From positions 1-21,779 of the forward strand of contig NZ_DASZGI010000371.1 of assembly GCF_035938995.1 (NCBI RefSeq): DNA of 21,779 bases, written 5' to 3'. A program made the translations under genes and the position numbers. The DNA comes from DASZGI01 sp035938995. GTDB lineage: Bacteria > Actinomycetota > Actinomycetes > Streptomycetales > Catenulisporaceae. Below are positions 9,301 through 17,300 of this stretch, one piece after another. Numbering within the stretch: the stretch's first letter is position 1; the number at the start of each line of letters is the position of its first letter. The notes under the pieces were generated by a model. It did not search any database. It was not told the DNA's origin and was given only the letters and a program-made list of their open reading frames with translations.

Positions 9301-10675
9301 CAGGGCGCTGCGAAGCCTGGAAGGCCACACGGGACGGGTCTGGGCGTTGGCGGCCTACCCCGGCCCAGCCGGCACCCGCCTGGTATCCATGGGCGATGAC
9401 GACGTTCGGATCTGGGATCCCGACAGCGGCGAGCTCCTGCACCGACTGACCGGTTCCGAGGGCGCCGTGTACGCGGCGACCGTCCTCGAATCCGCCGGCG
9501 GTCCCCTGCTGGCCGCCGCGGGCGAGGATCACGCCGTACGGCTCTGGAACCTCGCAGACGTCGCCGCGCCGCCGTTCGGCCTGATCGGCCACACCGACGC
9601 GGTTCGCAGCGTCGCCGCGCTCACCGGACCCGCCGGAGCGCAGCTGCTGGTCACCGGAGGCGACGACGGCACCGTGCGCATCTGGCAGCCCTCTTCGATC
9701 CAGCCGGTCGCCGAGGCGGATGCCGGGGATCCGGGACCGGTGCGGGCGATCACGGTGATCGATGTCGGCGCGAGCCTGAATCTCCTCGCCGCGGCCGGGG
9801 ACGGCGGGGACATACGGCTCGACGATCCACGCGGCGTCCGGCCTGCGCAGTTCATCCGCTCCGATCACCCGGGGACCGTCCGGGCGATGGCCACTGTCGC
9901 GACACGGGACGGCACGGTGTGGCTGGCCGCGGCGGGCGACGACGGGAACATACGCCTGTACGACCCGGAGGGTGTTCGGCCGGCGAAGGCCATCGGCTCC
10001 GGTCACCGGCAGACCGTCCGAGCGATGACAACTGTCGTGTCCTGGGACGGTGTGGTTTGGCTGGCCACGGCAGGCGACGGCGGGGTCATACGGCTCGACG
10101 ATCCGGACGGGGCGCGGCCGCCACGGGAGATCCTCACCGGACATCGCGAGACCCTCCGAGCGATGACTACCATAGGATCCCGCGGCGCCGAATGGCTTGT
10201 CACGGCAGGAGACGACGAAACCATACGACTCGACGACCCGGCCACCGCGAGAGTACGCATTTCGCGCGAACGCGCCGGACCGATCAGAGCCCTGACCGCG
10301 CTGTTCGGAGCGGGCGGTGAGCCACTGCTGGCGACGGCGGCTCACGACGGCGTCGTGAGCATCTGGGATGCGGACACCCTCGCCGTCAGAGGCCCTGCGT
10401 TGGTCGGCCACACAGAAAAAGTCAATGCATTGACATTCCTGGGCAGGCCGGACGGCGGCGGCTTTCTGGCGTCCGCGGGCGACGATCGCGCCGTGCTGCT
10501 CTGGGACGTGGCCACCCGTCGCCTGCTGCATCGCATACCTCTGGGAATGCGGTGCCTGTGCCTGGCCTCCATGGGTGACGAGCTCGCGGTCGGCACTGAC
10601 GAGGGCGTCGTCGTCCTCGGGCTGGACCCGCGGGCCTGGTCCGTCCGGCCCGGCGGCCCGGCGGCGGCCCGGTGA
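6320..10675 (+). CDS. Caspase-like / NACHT-type STAND ATPase / WD40 protein
   Basis: A 1451-residue NLR-like signalling protein. Residues about 20-240 are a caspase-like (peptidase C14) domain with the catalytic His in WIGHGES (H99) and Cys in VEACGAA (C153). A P-loop GKAGSGKS (315-322) and a Walker B-like block, VIADALDE (418-422 acidic), mark a NACHT-type STAND ATPase; a helical region follows to about 800. From residue 818 to the end I count about 14 WD40 blades, enough for two seven-bladed propellers. In this class the propeller usually senses or holds the protein inactive, ATP-driven oligomerisation follows, and the attached protease fires. Blades 8-11 are unusually alike and carry IRLDDP in place of the IRIWDP pattern. 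The ATG overlaps the hydrolase stop (ATGA). It could be a general signalling peptidase rather than a defence protein, but the context favours conflict. Confidence 0.9.
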   Translation: MTSLSGQASGFSDSVAAPPPGFEVVTIALGEYLNSERHPSIHAQEEADAIGALLEALGGRILPWTVPDGERNLAMTQARLRGWASPGGPRNSVLVWIGHGESNDDESWLAVRGAGDDGEDDHLLPAQLAHQIGREFAERASEDHWAMVIVEACGAARFVDEVLQLLLDKRAAERILLVGSGADLGRGYRAAFREALRGALDSYGENDAQFTLHDLAGRIEGRLNPGRVTARSLSTSWLRRPVRLASPVTASLEVYAKIEEALDALPERERARPQRTEVGTATGELVWHFVGRDADRRAILRWLEENAHGLLVVTGKAGSGKSAILGNLLLYARARKDGTIAAGFPQDPWPASARLPEIDYSVHLAGATVRDVVAQIRASAFDEVAPVPARQPASDEERIDALLGALRRRERDLTVIADALDESQDPPQMAALFQRLGGLPRVRAVIGTRPSTAESPDLSEPADENLLDELGRDSRPYVAVQWISRNEIALAEYIRRRLAPLQADFPEAGQRFDEALKRVAALVTAPNPQTGEEREFLFAALAVHEILADPGLLRTEREGELAAMLRTDHRSLFGAAVRRLENTRPGSRAVLEALAFAQGRGLPRADRIWASVAKSLGDAEVHEADLDAVIEAAAPYIMLDAEQEQSVYRLAHRTFREFFLRGDTGPDGRSGQQPVVAALVDLVSTDLQDQEVAPALNPYLARHLAGHAADAGPQGWQVLGSRHDVLDLLNPYDLTAEALRSAEGFGGLPASVLGTIESAYLTGSATVADRPGLRELGTWRAMGRPPDAAHAKSSDAMRAAWGVRWARLDTHQPHVTLGHRDESVSAVVAFPGSGGNLVLSVGSDGGSQIWDPATGRVEVPPAQPEGGTGTRRSVAQFTDSDGRTLLATGGAGALHVWDPSGGRPARRVRIESAAWVSSIVQVPVSHGTALAVGDWSGAVHMVDPETGRALGRPRTGHEGPVWAVAAVRGSDIGPALLASAGEDGTIRIWALDRRRALRSLEGHTGRVWALAAYPGPAGTRLVSMGDDDVRIWDPDSGELLHRLTGSEGAVYAATVLESAGGPLLAAAGEDHAVRLWNLADVAAPPFGLIGHTDAVRSVAALTGPAGAQLLVTGGDDGTVRIWQPSSIQPVAEADAGDPGPVRAITVIDVGASLNLLAAAGDGGDIRLDDPRGVRPAQFIRSDHPGTVRAMATVATRDGTVWLAAAGDDGNIRLYDPEGVRPAKAIGSGHRQTVRAMTTVVSWDGVVWLATAGDGGVIRLDDPDGARPPREILTGHRETLRAMTTIGSRGAEWLVTAGDDETIRLDDPATARVRISRERAGPIRALTALFGAGGEPLLATAAHDGVVSIWDADTLAVRGPALVGHTEKVNALTFLGRPDGGGFLASAGDDRAVLLWDVATRRLLHRIPLGMRCLCLASMGDELAVGTDEGVVVLGLDPRAWSVRPGGPAAAR
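9724..10260 (+). repeat. Recently duplicated WD40 blades 8-11
   Basis: Four consecutive blades of about 46 codons share a VRAM(T/A)T start and an IRL(D/Y)DPxGxRP end. The likeness extends to DNA: 9800-9828 and 10076-10104 agree at 28 of 29 bases and lie exactly 276 bp (92 codons, two blades) apart. This points to recent duplication or gene conversion within the propeller. Confidence 0.8.
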
Positions 10676-10689
10676 AAGACTCCGAATCC

Positions 10690-10706
10690 CCTGACAGGGC
10701 GTCAGG
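10690..10706 (+). promoter_or_regulatory. Small hairpin in the only gap inside the operon
   Basis: CCTGAC (10690-10695) and GTCAGG (10701-10706) are a perfect inverted repeat around a 5-nt loop, in the 51-nt spacer between the caspase-STAND stop and the helicase start. There is no T-run, so it is not a strong intrinsic terminator. It could be an attenuator, a processing site or an mRNA stabiliser that sets different levels for the two halves of the operon. Confidence 0.4.
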
Positions 10707-10726
10707 ACGAGCGGCACACTGAACTG

Positions 10727-13700
10727 GTGACGCAACGTGGGGTGGACTACTACACGGACCTGATCAATCGCCTTTATTGCAACGCGAACGCGAGATACGG
10801 CCGCTACGTCCTGCTCGGCGATCCGGAGGTCGTCGTGCCCGACGTGCTCGTGCGGGCCGAGCTCTACCGGGCCGGCGACGAGTCGGATCGGGGCGAGCTG
10901 TCGCTCTTCTGTAACGTGAGCGGCTTCGCCGGCGTGCTGTGGGAGCACTCCGTGCGCAGCCTGCTGCGGCTGCGCGCCATCAACCACCCCGCGCTCCCGG
11001 AGGTCAAGCGCGGGGGCTTCGACCCCGACTACCGCATCGCGTTCACTATCACCCACGAGGAGGGCAGGGCGCTGCCCGTCGACGACGCGATCGCATGGGC
11101 GGCCCGAAACCAGTTCAGGGCGTTGGAGCAGTTCAGCATGCTGCTCGACGCGCTAAGCAACCTGCACAGTGCGCGCATCATGCACCGCAACGTCACGGCG
11201 GGCTCGGTCCGTGCGCAGCAGCGCAGCGGCGACGATCCGGACGACCGGGCGATGAAGCTCACCCGTTTCGAGATGAGCGCCCTGATCGGCAACCTGATGC
11301 GGCGGACCGAGGCCCACGACGACGGCAGGGCCAAGGCCGTCACCAGCCTGCTCTACCTGACACCGCCGAAGGGCATCGACGAGTCCCGGCATCACGTGTA
11401 CCTGCCCCCCGAACGGCATTCGTTCCTGTTCGACGAGAACGCCGGGGTGCGCCGCGAGTGGAACACGACGGACCTCTTCGGGCTCGGGGTCCTCGGCTGG
11501 GAGTGGTTCTGCGGCTCGGTCCCGCAGGTTCTCCCCGACGCCTACGCGGCCGTGGAGTCCCAGACGGGGCGGCAGCGGGCGGTTGCCCTGGCCCGGCTGC
11601 ACGACGAGATGCGCGCCCATCTGACCGGGACGCGGCTGCCCGACGCCCTCGCCCACACGCTGCGGCACATGCTCCACCCGCAGCCCAGAGAGCGCTTCTC
11701 GGCCTTCGAAGCGTCGCGCTACCTTGAGAACAACTGGGCCGCGATCCGTGCGGCCTGGGAGGAGGAGACGGTCCGGAAGCCGCACCTGCTCGCGTTCATG
11801 CCCGCAGAGTCGGTCGAGACGATCTACCTCCAGCGGGGTTGGATCGCGCACAGTCCGGCCGAACCGGCTGGCCGCGACGACCTGAAGGCATTCTTCGAGA
11901 ACGAACTGCGTAGCGCGGACCTGGTGCACTCGCCCAGCGGGGCGCTCGGCTACGCCTCGGGCCCCGAGGAGCGACTCAAGGAGGCGGAGTGGGTGCTCAT
12001 TGGCCGGAAGGCGGTGTGGTTCTGCGCCTTCTACTATCCCCAGGAGTACGGAGGCGACGTCGCTGAGCGCTTCGACGACACCTTGGTCGTGAAGTTCATC
12101 CGGGACCGCGAGTTCGCCCAGGAGCTGGTGACCGCCCATCCGCGGCGCAGAATCGGGCGGATGGACCTGATCCCCTGGAAGCCGGGTCAGGACATCGATA
12201 GCTTCCGGAAGGACCGGCCGTCTTGGAAGGTGCTCACCGACGCGGTGCGCGCCAGCGTTCAGCGGGACCCGAAGAACGAGGAGTTCCTGCAGTCCCTGTA
12301 CTTCCTGGTGGAGTACCAGAGGGCAGATCTCAATTCACATACATACCCGTTCGTCCGGATGGGCGCGGCCGACGGCAAGGGCCGGGTGATCGTCCAGCTC
12401 GACAGCGCACGCGACCGCAACTGGCGGCATCGTTCCCCCCTGCTGACCGCCTACTGCGCCGACGTGCAGCGGCGGCCTCCGCTCGGGGACTTCTTCGATC
12501 GCGTCGCCCGGGACGCGGAGGAGGAAACCGTCCGGCTCGAAGTGGTGGGCGGCCGCAAGGGCGTTCCCTTCTTCGGGCGGGAGTCTTTCGAGGTGGAGTT
12601 CAAGGCGAAGAAGGATCCCGACTCGATCCAGGTGGCGGTTCCCCGCGGGCGCAGGATGCCGGAGGCTGGCTGGATCAGGCCCGCCGAGGACTCGGGGTCC
12701 TCGCCGCAGCTCGCGCGCCAGGAACGGGCTCTCAATACGCTCAGGACCCAGTCTGGGCTGGTCGAGTCGCTGCGCAAGCCTTACTCCTTCGACATCGGGC
12801 GCGGGCGGTGGTCCGAGGACGGCGACGGGAGCGAGAAGCTGGAGGGCAACGCTGAGAAGACGATCAGCGACATGCTCGCGATCCAGCCCTTCTACGCCCT
12901 GCAAGGCCCGCCCGGGTCGGGAAAGACCACTGTGGCGGTCCGCGCCGTGCGCGCCTTCCTGCGGACCGAGGAGGGGTCGCGCGTGCTGGTGAGCGCCCAG
13001 TCCAACTTCGCCCTCGACCACTTGGCGAAGCGGCTCATCGAGCTTCTGCCGCCGCACATGCTGGTGCTGCGCGAGGCCCCGGAGGGCCGCGAGGAGGACG
13101 TCGTCAAAGATCGGGAGGTTGTCAAGCACACGCTCGCCATGCTGACGCCGGAGGTGGCACGGGTCTCCCGGACGCTGATCGAAGCCAAACTGCGCGGCGG
13201 CGGCGACGGTTTCACGGCGGCAGAGCGGACGCTCGCGGAGCAGTGGGGGTTCAACCCGGATGGCGAGGTCCTGGAGCCCGCGGAGCGCAAGCTCGCCGAG
13301 CTCTGGCTGGACCGCGTGCAGTCGGACGAGGTGGAGCTGGCCGACCGGATCCGCAACGGCGCCAGCGTCGTGCTGGCGACCTGCTCGATCGCAGCCACAG
13401 TCAACGACACCGTGCGCGATCCGGCGGACACCTTCGACTGGGTGATCCTCGAGGAGGCCGCCAAGGCCTGGCCCACCGAGGTGATCATCCCCCTCGTGCT
13501 CGGCGCCCGCTGGACGCTCATCGGGGACCACCGCCAGCTCGGGCCGCACCGCGAGGGCGAACTGCGCACCTTCCTCGACTCGCTGAAGAACCATCCGGAC
13601 GAGAAGCTGCGGTTGCACTACGAGCGCAAGGGCGCGCGCCTCGAAGCCCTGAGCTTCTTCGGCTCGCTGTTTGAGGGGAGGCAGGACGAGGCGCAGTCGG

Positions 13701-14395
13701 GCGGGACCTCGCCGCTCGGCGAACTGAGCCATCAGTTCCGCATGCATCCCGACATCGCCGAACCGGTCAGCCGTGTGTTCTATCCCAAGGTGCCGGCCGA
13801 ACTGGACGAGGACGGCCTGCCCGTCGCCTTCCTCAAGTCCGGGACCCGCACCCGCGTGCCCCACGGCGTCCGGATACCGGCCTGTCTGGCCGGCGCCGCC
13901 CTGGTGTGGATCGACACTACCGGCTGCGAAGGCTACGAGGACGCCCCCCGCTGGTTCAACCAGGGCGAAGCCGACCTGGTCGCGAACCTGGTCGACAAGA
14001 TGGATCCCCCGGCCGCCGCCTCCGAGCACCTCGACAAGCCCGACAGCCTCGTCGTGCTCACCCCCTACCGGGCCCAGGTCCGGCTGCTCGGTGCCAAGGG
14101 AGTCCTGCTCAACCGGATCCACACCGTGCACTCCTTCCAGGGGCAGGAGGCCGACCGGGTGATCGTCTCGCTCGTGCGCCGCAACCAGCGCGGCACCAGG
14201 CCGGCGCAGAATATCGGCCACGTGGGGCAGAGCAATGTCATCAATGTCCTGTTGTCCAGGGCACGCCGGCTGATGGTCGTCGTCGGGAGCTTGGAGCACT
14301 ACGGCTCGTACGGCGGCCCCGACTGGCGCATGGTCACCGACACGGTCAGGCGCTACGGGCGCAGAGTGCGCGCGGACGAATGGGAGCAGTGGTGA
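10727..14395 (+). CDS. Pseudokinase fused to an Upf1-like SF1 helicase (Mokosh MkoA-like)
   Basis: A 1222-residue fusion. Residues about 20-345 have the layout of a Ser/Thr kinase: an HRD-like HRN (153-155), a DFG-like RFE (180-182), a PPERH segment resembling APE, and a DLFGLGVLGWE helix. Both catalytic Asp residues are replaced, so it is probably a pseudokinase. Residues about 700-1210 are an Upf1/COG1112-type SF1 helicase: GPPGSGKT (727-734), ILEEAAKA (E909-E910), GDHRQLGP (about 933), SHQFRMHP (about 1001), HSFQGQEADR (about 1134) and a motif VI with LLSRARR (about 1175). EE in place of DE in motif II also occurs in relatives. It starts at GTG 10727, 51 nt after the previous gene, and its stop overlaps the next start (GTGA). 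A kinase-like domain plus such a helicase, followed by a PLD gene, is the layout I recall for type I Mokosh. It may unwind or translocate on RNA or DNA. Confidence 0.88.
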   Translation: MTQRGVDYYTDLINRLYCNANARYGRYVLLGDPEVVVPDVLVRAELYRAGDESDRGELSLFCNVSGFAGVLWEHSVRSLLRLRAINHPALPEVKRGGFDPDYRIAFTITHEEGRALPVDDAIAWAARNQFRALEQFSMLLDALSNLHSARIMHRNVTAGSVRAQQRSGDDPDDRAMKLTRFEMSALIGNLMRRTEAHDDGRAKAVTSLLYLTPPKGIDESRHHVYLPPERHSFLFDENAGVRREWNTTDLFGLGVLGWEWFCGSVPQVLPDAYAAVESQTGRQRAVALARLHDEMRAHLTGTRLPDALAHTLRHMLHPQPRERFSAFEASRYLENNWAAIRAAWEEETVRKPHLLAFMPAESVETIYLQRGWIAHSPAEPAGRDDLKAFFENELRSADLVHSPSGALGYASGPEERLKEAEWVLIGRKAVWFCAFYYPQEYGGDVAERFDDTLVVKFIRDREFAQELVTAHPRRRIGRMDLIPWKPGQDIDSFRKDRPSWKVLTDAVRASVQRDPKNEEFLQSLYFLVEYQRADLNSHTYPFVRMGAADGKGRVIVQLDSARDRNWRHRSPLLTAYCADVQRRPPLGDFFDRVARDAEEETVRLEVVGGRKGVPFFGRESFEVEFKAKKDPDSIQVAVPRGRRMPEAGWIRPAEDSGSSPQLARQERALNTLRTQSGLVESLRKPYSFDIGRGRWSEDGDGSEKLEGNAEKTISDMLAIQPFYALQGPPGSGKTTVAVRAVRAFLRTEEGSRVLVSAQSNFALDHLAKRLIELLPPHMLVLREAPEGREEDVVKDREVVKHTLAMLTPEVARVSRTLIEAKLRGGGDGFTAAERTLAEQWGFNPDGEVLEPAERKLAELWLDRVQSDEVELADRIRNGASVVLATCSIAATVNDTVRDPADTFDWVILEEAAKAWPTEVIIPLVLGARWTLIGDHRQLGPHREGELRTFLDSLKNHPDEKLRLHYERKGARLEALSFFGSLFEGRQDEAQSGGTSPLGELSHQFRMHPDIAEPVSRVFYPKVPAELDEDGLPVAFLKSGTRTRVPHGVRIPACLAGAALVWIDTTGCEGYEDAPRWFNQGEADLVANLVDKMDPPAAASEHLDKPDSLVVLTPYRAQVRLLGAKGVLLNRIHTVHSFQGQEADRVIVSLVRRNQRGTRPAQNIGHVGQSNVINVLLSRARRLMVVVGSLEHYGSYGGPDWRMVTDTVRRYGRRVRADEWEQW

Positions 14396-17300
14396 GCGAG
14401 TCGGTGGACCTCGCCCTCCCGTGCCGGCTGGTGGTGCTCGCCGTCCAGCTCGGACCGGAAGACGGCGTGACGACGCTCGAGGACCTCGTCGTGCAGGCCA
14501 TCGCGGCCGGCCGCGCGACGGCGCCGGCTCTGGCGGAGCTCTTCGCCCTGCCCCAGCGGATCCTTCTCGACGTCGTGCACACCCTTTGGAGCAGGGGCTA
14601 CATAACCGTCGACTTCGAGAGCGGGCGGCTGGACCTCAGCGACGGCACCCGTGAGGTCCTGGCCGCCACCGACGGCGGCTCGCTGCGCAGCGCCTCGGTC
14701 AAATCCCAGCAGCTGGAGTACCTGTTCGAGCCGATCACCGGCATGATCTTCCCGAAGGCGGACGGCGACCGGCGTCCCGGCGAAGGCAGCGTGGAGCTTC
14801 CGGTCGACGACGGGGTCAGCGAGACTGACCTGCCTCATCTGGAGCTGTTGCGCGCCGTCCAGAGCGCGGTACGCAACGACCGGCGCGCCGGCTTCCGAAG
14901 GACAGTCCTCGACGTCGGCTTCGGCAATCCACTGCTGCGCCCGGCGGCTCGACTACTCTGGCTCTCCGCCCATGCCGCGGTCCAGGTGGACGAGGACACC
15001 GACCGGGTCAGCGTCGATCTGGTGGACGACCGGCGCCGCATCTGGAGCCGGCAGGCCCGCCAGCGGGTGCGCGCGTATCTCGGCGACCTGATCGAGGCCC
15101 TGCCCGAGAGTGCTGCGGCCAAGGCGCTGCGCGGTCGCGCGGGCCGCGTGTTCGCAGTGCCCGAGGACGTCGGCCGACTGCTCGAACGGATGGCTGAGAA
15201 GGTCTCCGGCCTGTCGGAGACGGATCCGACACAGGTCGACTTGAAGCAGAAGGAACTGAAGGAGGCCGCGGGCCAGATCAACGACCGGTTGGACGCCGCC
15301 CGGCGGGCCAGAGCGGCCGTCACCCTGGTGGAACGGCCCGAGGGCCACCTGTGGGTGCTGGAAGACCTCCTGGGTTCGGCGCAGCGCCAGGTGGTGATCG
15401 CCGCGCCGACGATCGCGTACGACAGTCTGAACGTCGCGCTGCCCTGGTTCGAGGAGGCTCTGGAACGCGGAGTGCGCATCGCGCTGATGTGGGGGCGCAG
15501 CGGCGCCGACTCGCTCGCGCGCCAAGTGCACGCCGCGCTGTTCGACGACCTGGTCCCGCGCTACCGGCCGAGAATCATGGTCGCGGACCGCGGTGCTGGA
15601 ACGTCGGCCTGCGTCGTCGTACAGGACAACCGCCGGGCTTTCGTCGGTTCACACAGCCCGCTCGCGATCGCCCGCGGCCGCGGCGGCCGGGAGCTCGGGG
15701 TGCTAATCGAGGCCGCCCCCCAGGGGCCCGCCGTGCCCGAATGCGTGGTGGACCTGCTCATCTGGGCGCGGCGCAACTGGCCGCGCTGGCAGGACGGCCA
15801 GCGGATCAGGATGCAGCTGGAAGACTTCCCGGCGGTCCCGGGGAAGGCGGCCGCGCCGGAGCCCGGCTCCAGGCGGTATCCGCCCGCTGCCGACAGCACT
15901 CCCGGTTCGGTCCGCTTGTGGGCGGACAGCTGGGGTGAGCACTACGAGGCGCTGGCGGAGGCGACGCAACGGGTGGCCGCCAGGGACTCCGTCGTGGAGT
16001 TGGTGTTGGACGGGGCGCACCAGGACTTCCTGTGGCGGGCCCTGCACGGCGGGGCCGGACGCCTCGTCCTGGCCGACGACCGGATCAGCGCCCAGGTCGC
16101 CGACGAGCGGCTCGCGCGGGCGCTGCGGACCAAGGCCGACGCGGGCGCGGCGGTATACCTGATCCATCCGCCGCTCGTCCGCGACGGGCAGGCGGCCAAG
16201 TCCTTCACGGAGCTCGCGGACCGCCCGGACGGGGCGGTCGCCACCCGGACCGAGCGGGCCGGCGCCCACGTGCTGCTGGCCGACGACGACGTGCTCATCG
16301 GCAGCTTTCCGGTGCTCGGCGACGAGATGATCCGCAGGCCGGCCGCCACGGCTCGCACCACCCATCTCGGGCTTCACGTGCAGAGCGCGTCCTTCGTGAC
16401 CCAGCTGGCCTCCGCCCTGGGACTTCCGGCGGTGACCGGGGACCCCGCAACGGACGATGCCCCGGACGAGCAGGCCGCGCCGCCACGGTACCGACGCGGC
16501 GCGTCGGCGGCGCTGGCGGTTCTGGCGCAAGCGCGCGAGGCGCGCGGCGCGGAGGGTTTCGGCGCATGCGTCGCCGAGTGCTTCCACGACCTCGACGTGC
16601 CGGGCGAGGTCCTGGAGGTTTGGCACCGCGTCGGTGTCCCGGACGCGGACCTGCGGCCTGCGGCCGCGGCCCTCGTGCGGCTCGGTCCACGGATCCCGGC
16701 CGTTCAGCGGGCGCGATGGACCGCGTGGCTGGTGGCGAACGCCTGGAAACGGCGCTCGTTCATGGAGGCGGCGCTGCTCGGCAGGTTGCTTGAGGAACCG
16801 TATGACGGACTATCCGCGGCGGCCTGTGTCGCGGCCGCCGCGCTGGACTGCGGTCCGCTGGGGGAAGTGCTCACCGAGGCCGCGTTGGTTCTGGACATGT
16901 CGGACGACAACGCGCCCGCCGCGCGGACCGTCGGCGCGGTCGGAGGGCTCGCGGAGACACTGCTGTGGGCGGGCGGCGAGGGCGAGCAGGTGGTCCGCCT
17001 GCACCGGCGCGCGCTCACCCCGTCCTGGCAGCGGCTGGCGGACGCCGCGTTCCAGTACCTTCACAAGGCGCGCACGGCGCTTCCCCTCGACGTACTCGCC
17101 GCTGAGGTGGCCCGCTCGGCGCTGCTCGCGCAGTCCAGACAGCGCTGGGACGTGCTGCGCGACGAGCTCGATCGCATCAAGGCCCTGCGTCAGAGGTTCG
17201 ACTTCGAGTCGGGGTTGGCCATGCATGACCGACTGTTCGCCGCCGACGGCCTGCTCACCCGCATCCGTGCCGCGGCGGCGGGCGACGCCGACCTGCGCGT

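Noticed and set aside
8378..11056. Very long minus-strand open frame (892 codons) opposite the WD40 region
   Set aside because: It is a GC-skew shadow of the WD40 coding frame; its composition is Arg/Pro/Gly-rich with no domain, and the plus strand carries clear motifs.
12335..14299. Minus-strand open frame of 654 codons opposite the helicase
   Set aside because: Shadow of the helicase domain, whose motifs I to VI are all legible on the plus strand.
13906..14391. Upstream extension of the PLD-protein frame
   Set aside because: It overlaps the helicase C-terminus with motifs V and VI and has shadow-like composition; the GTGA junction at 14392 is the better start.
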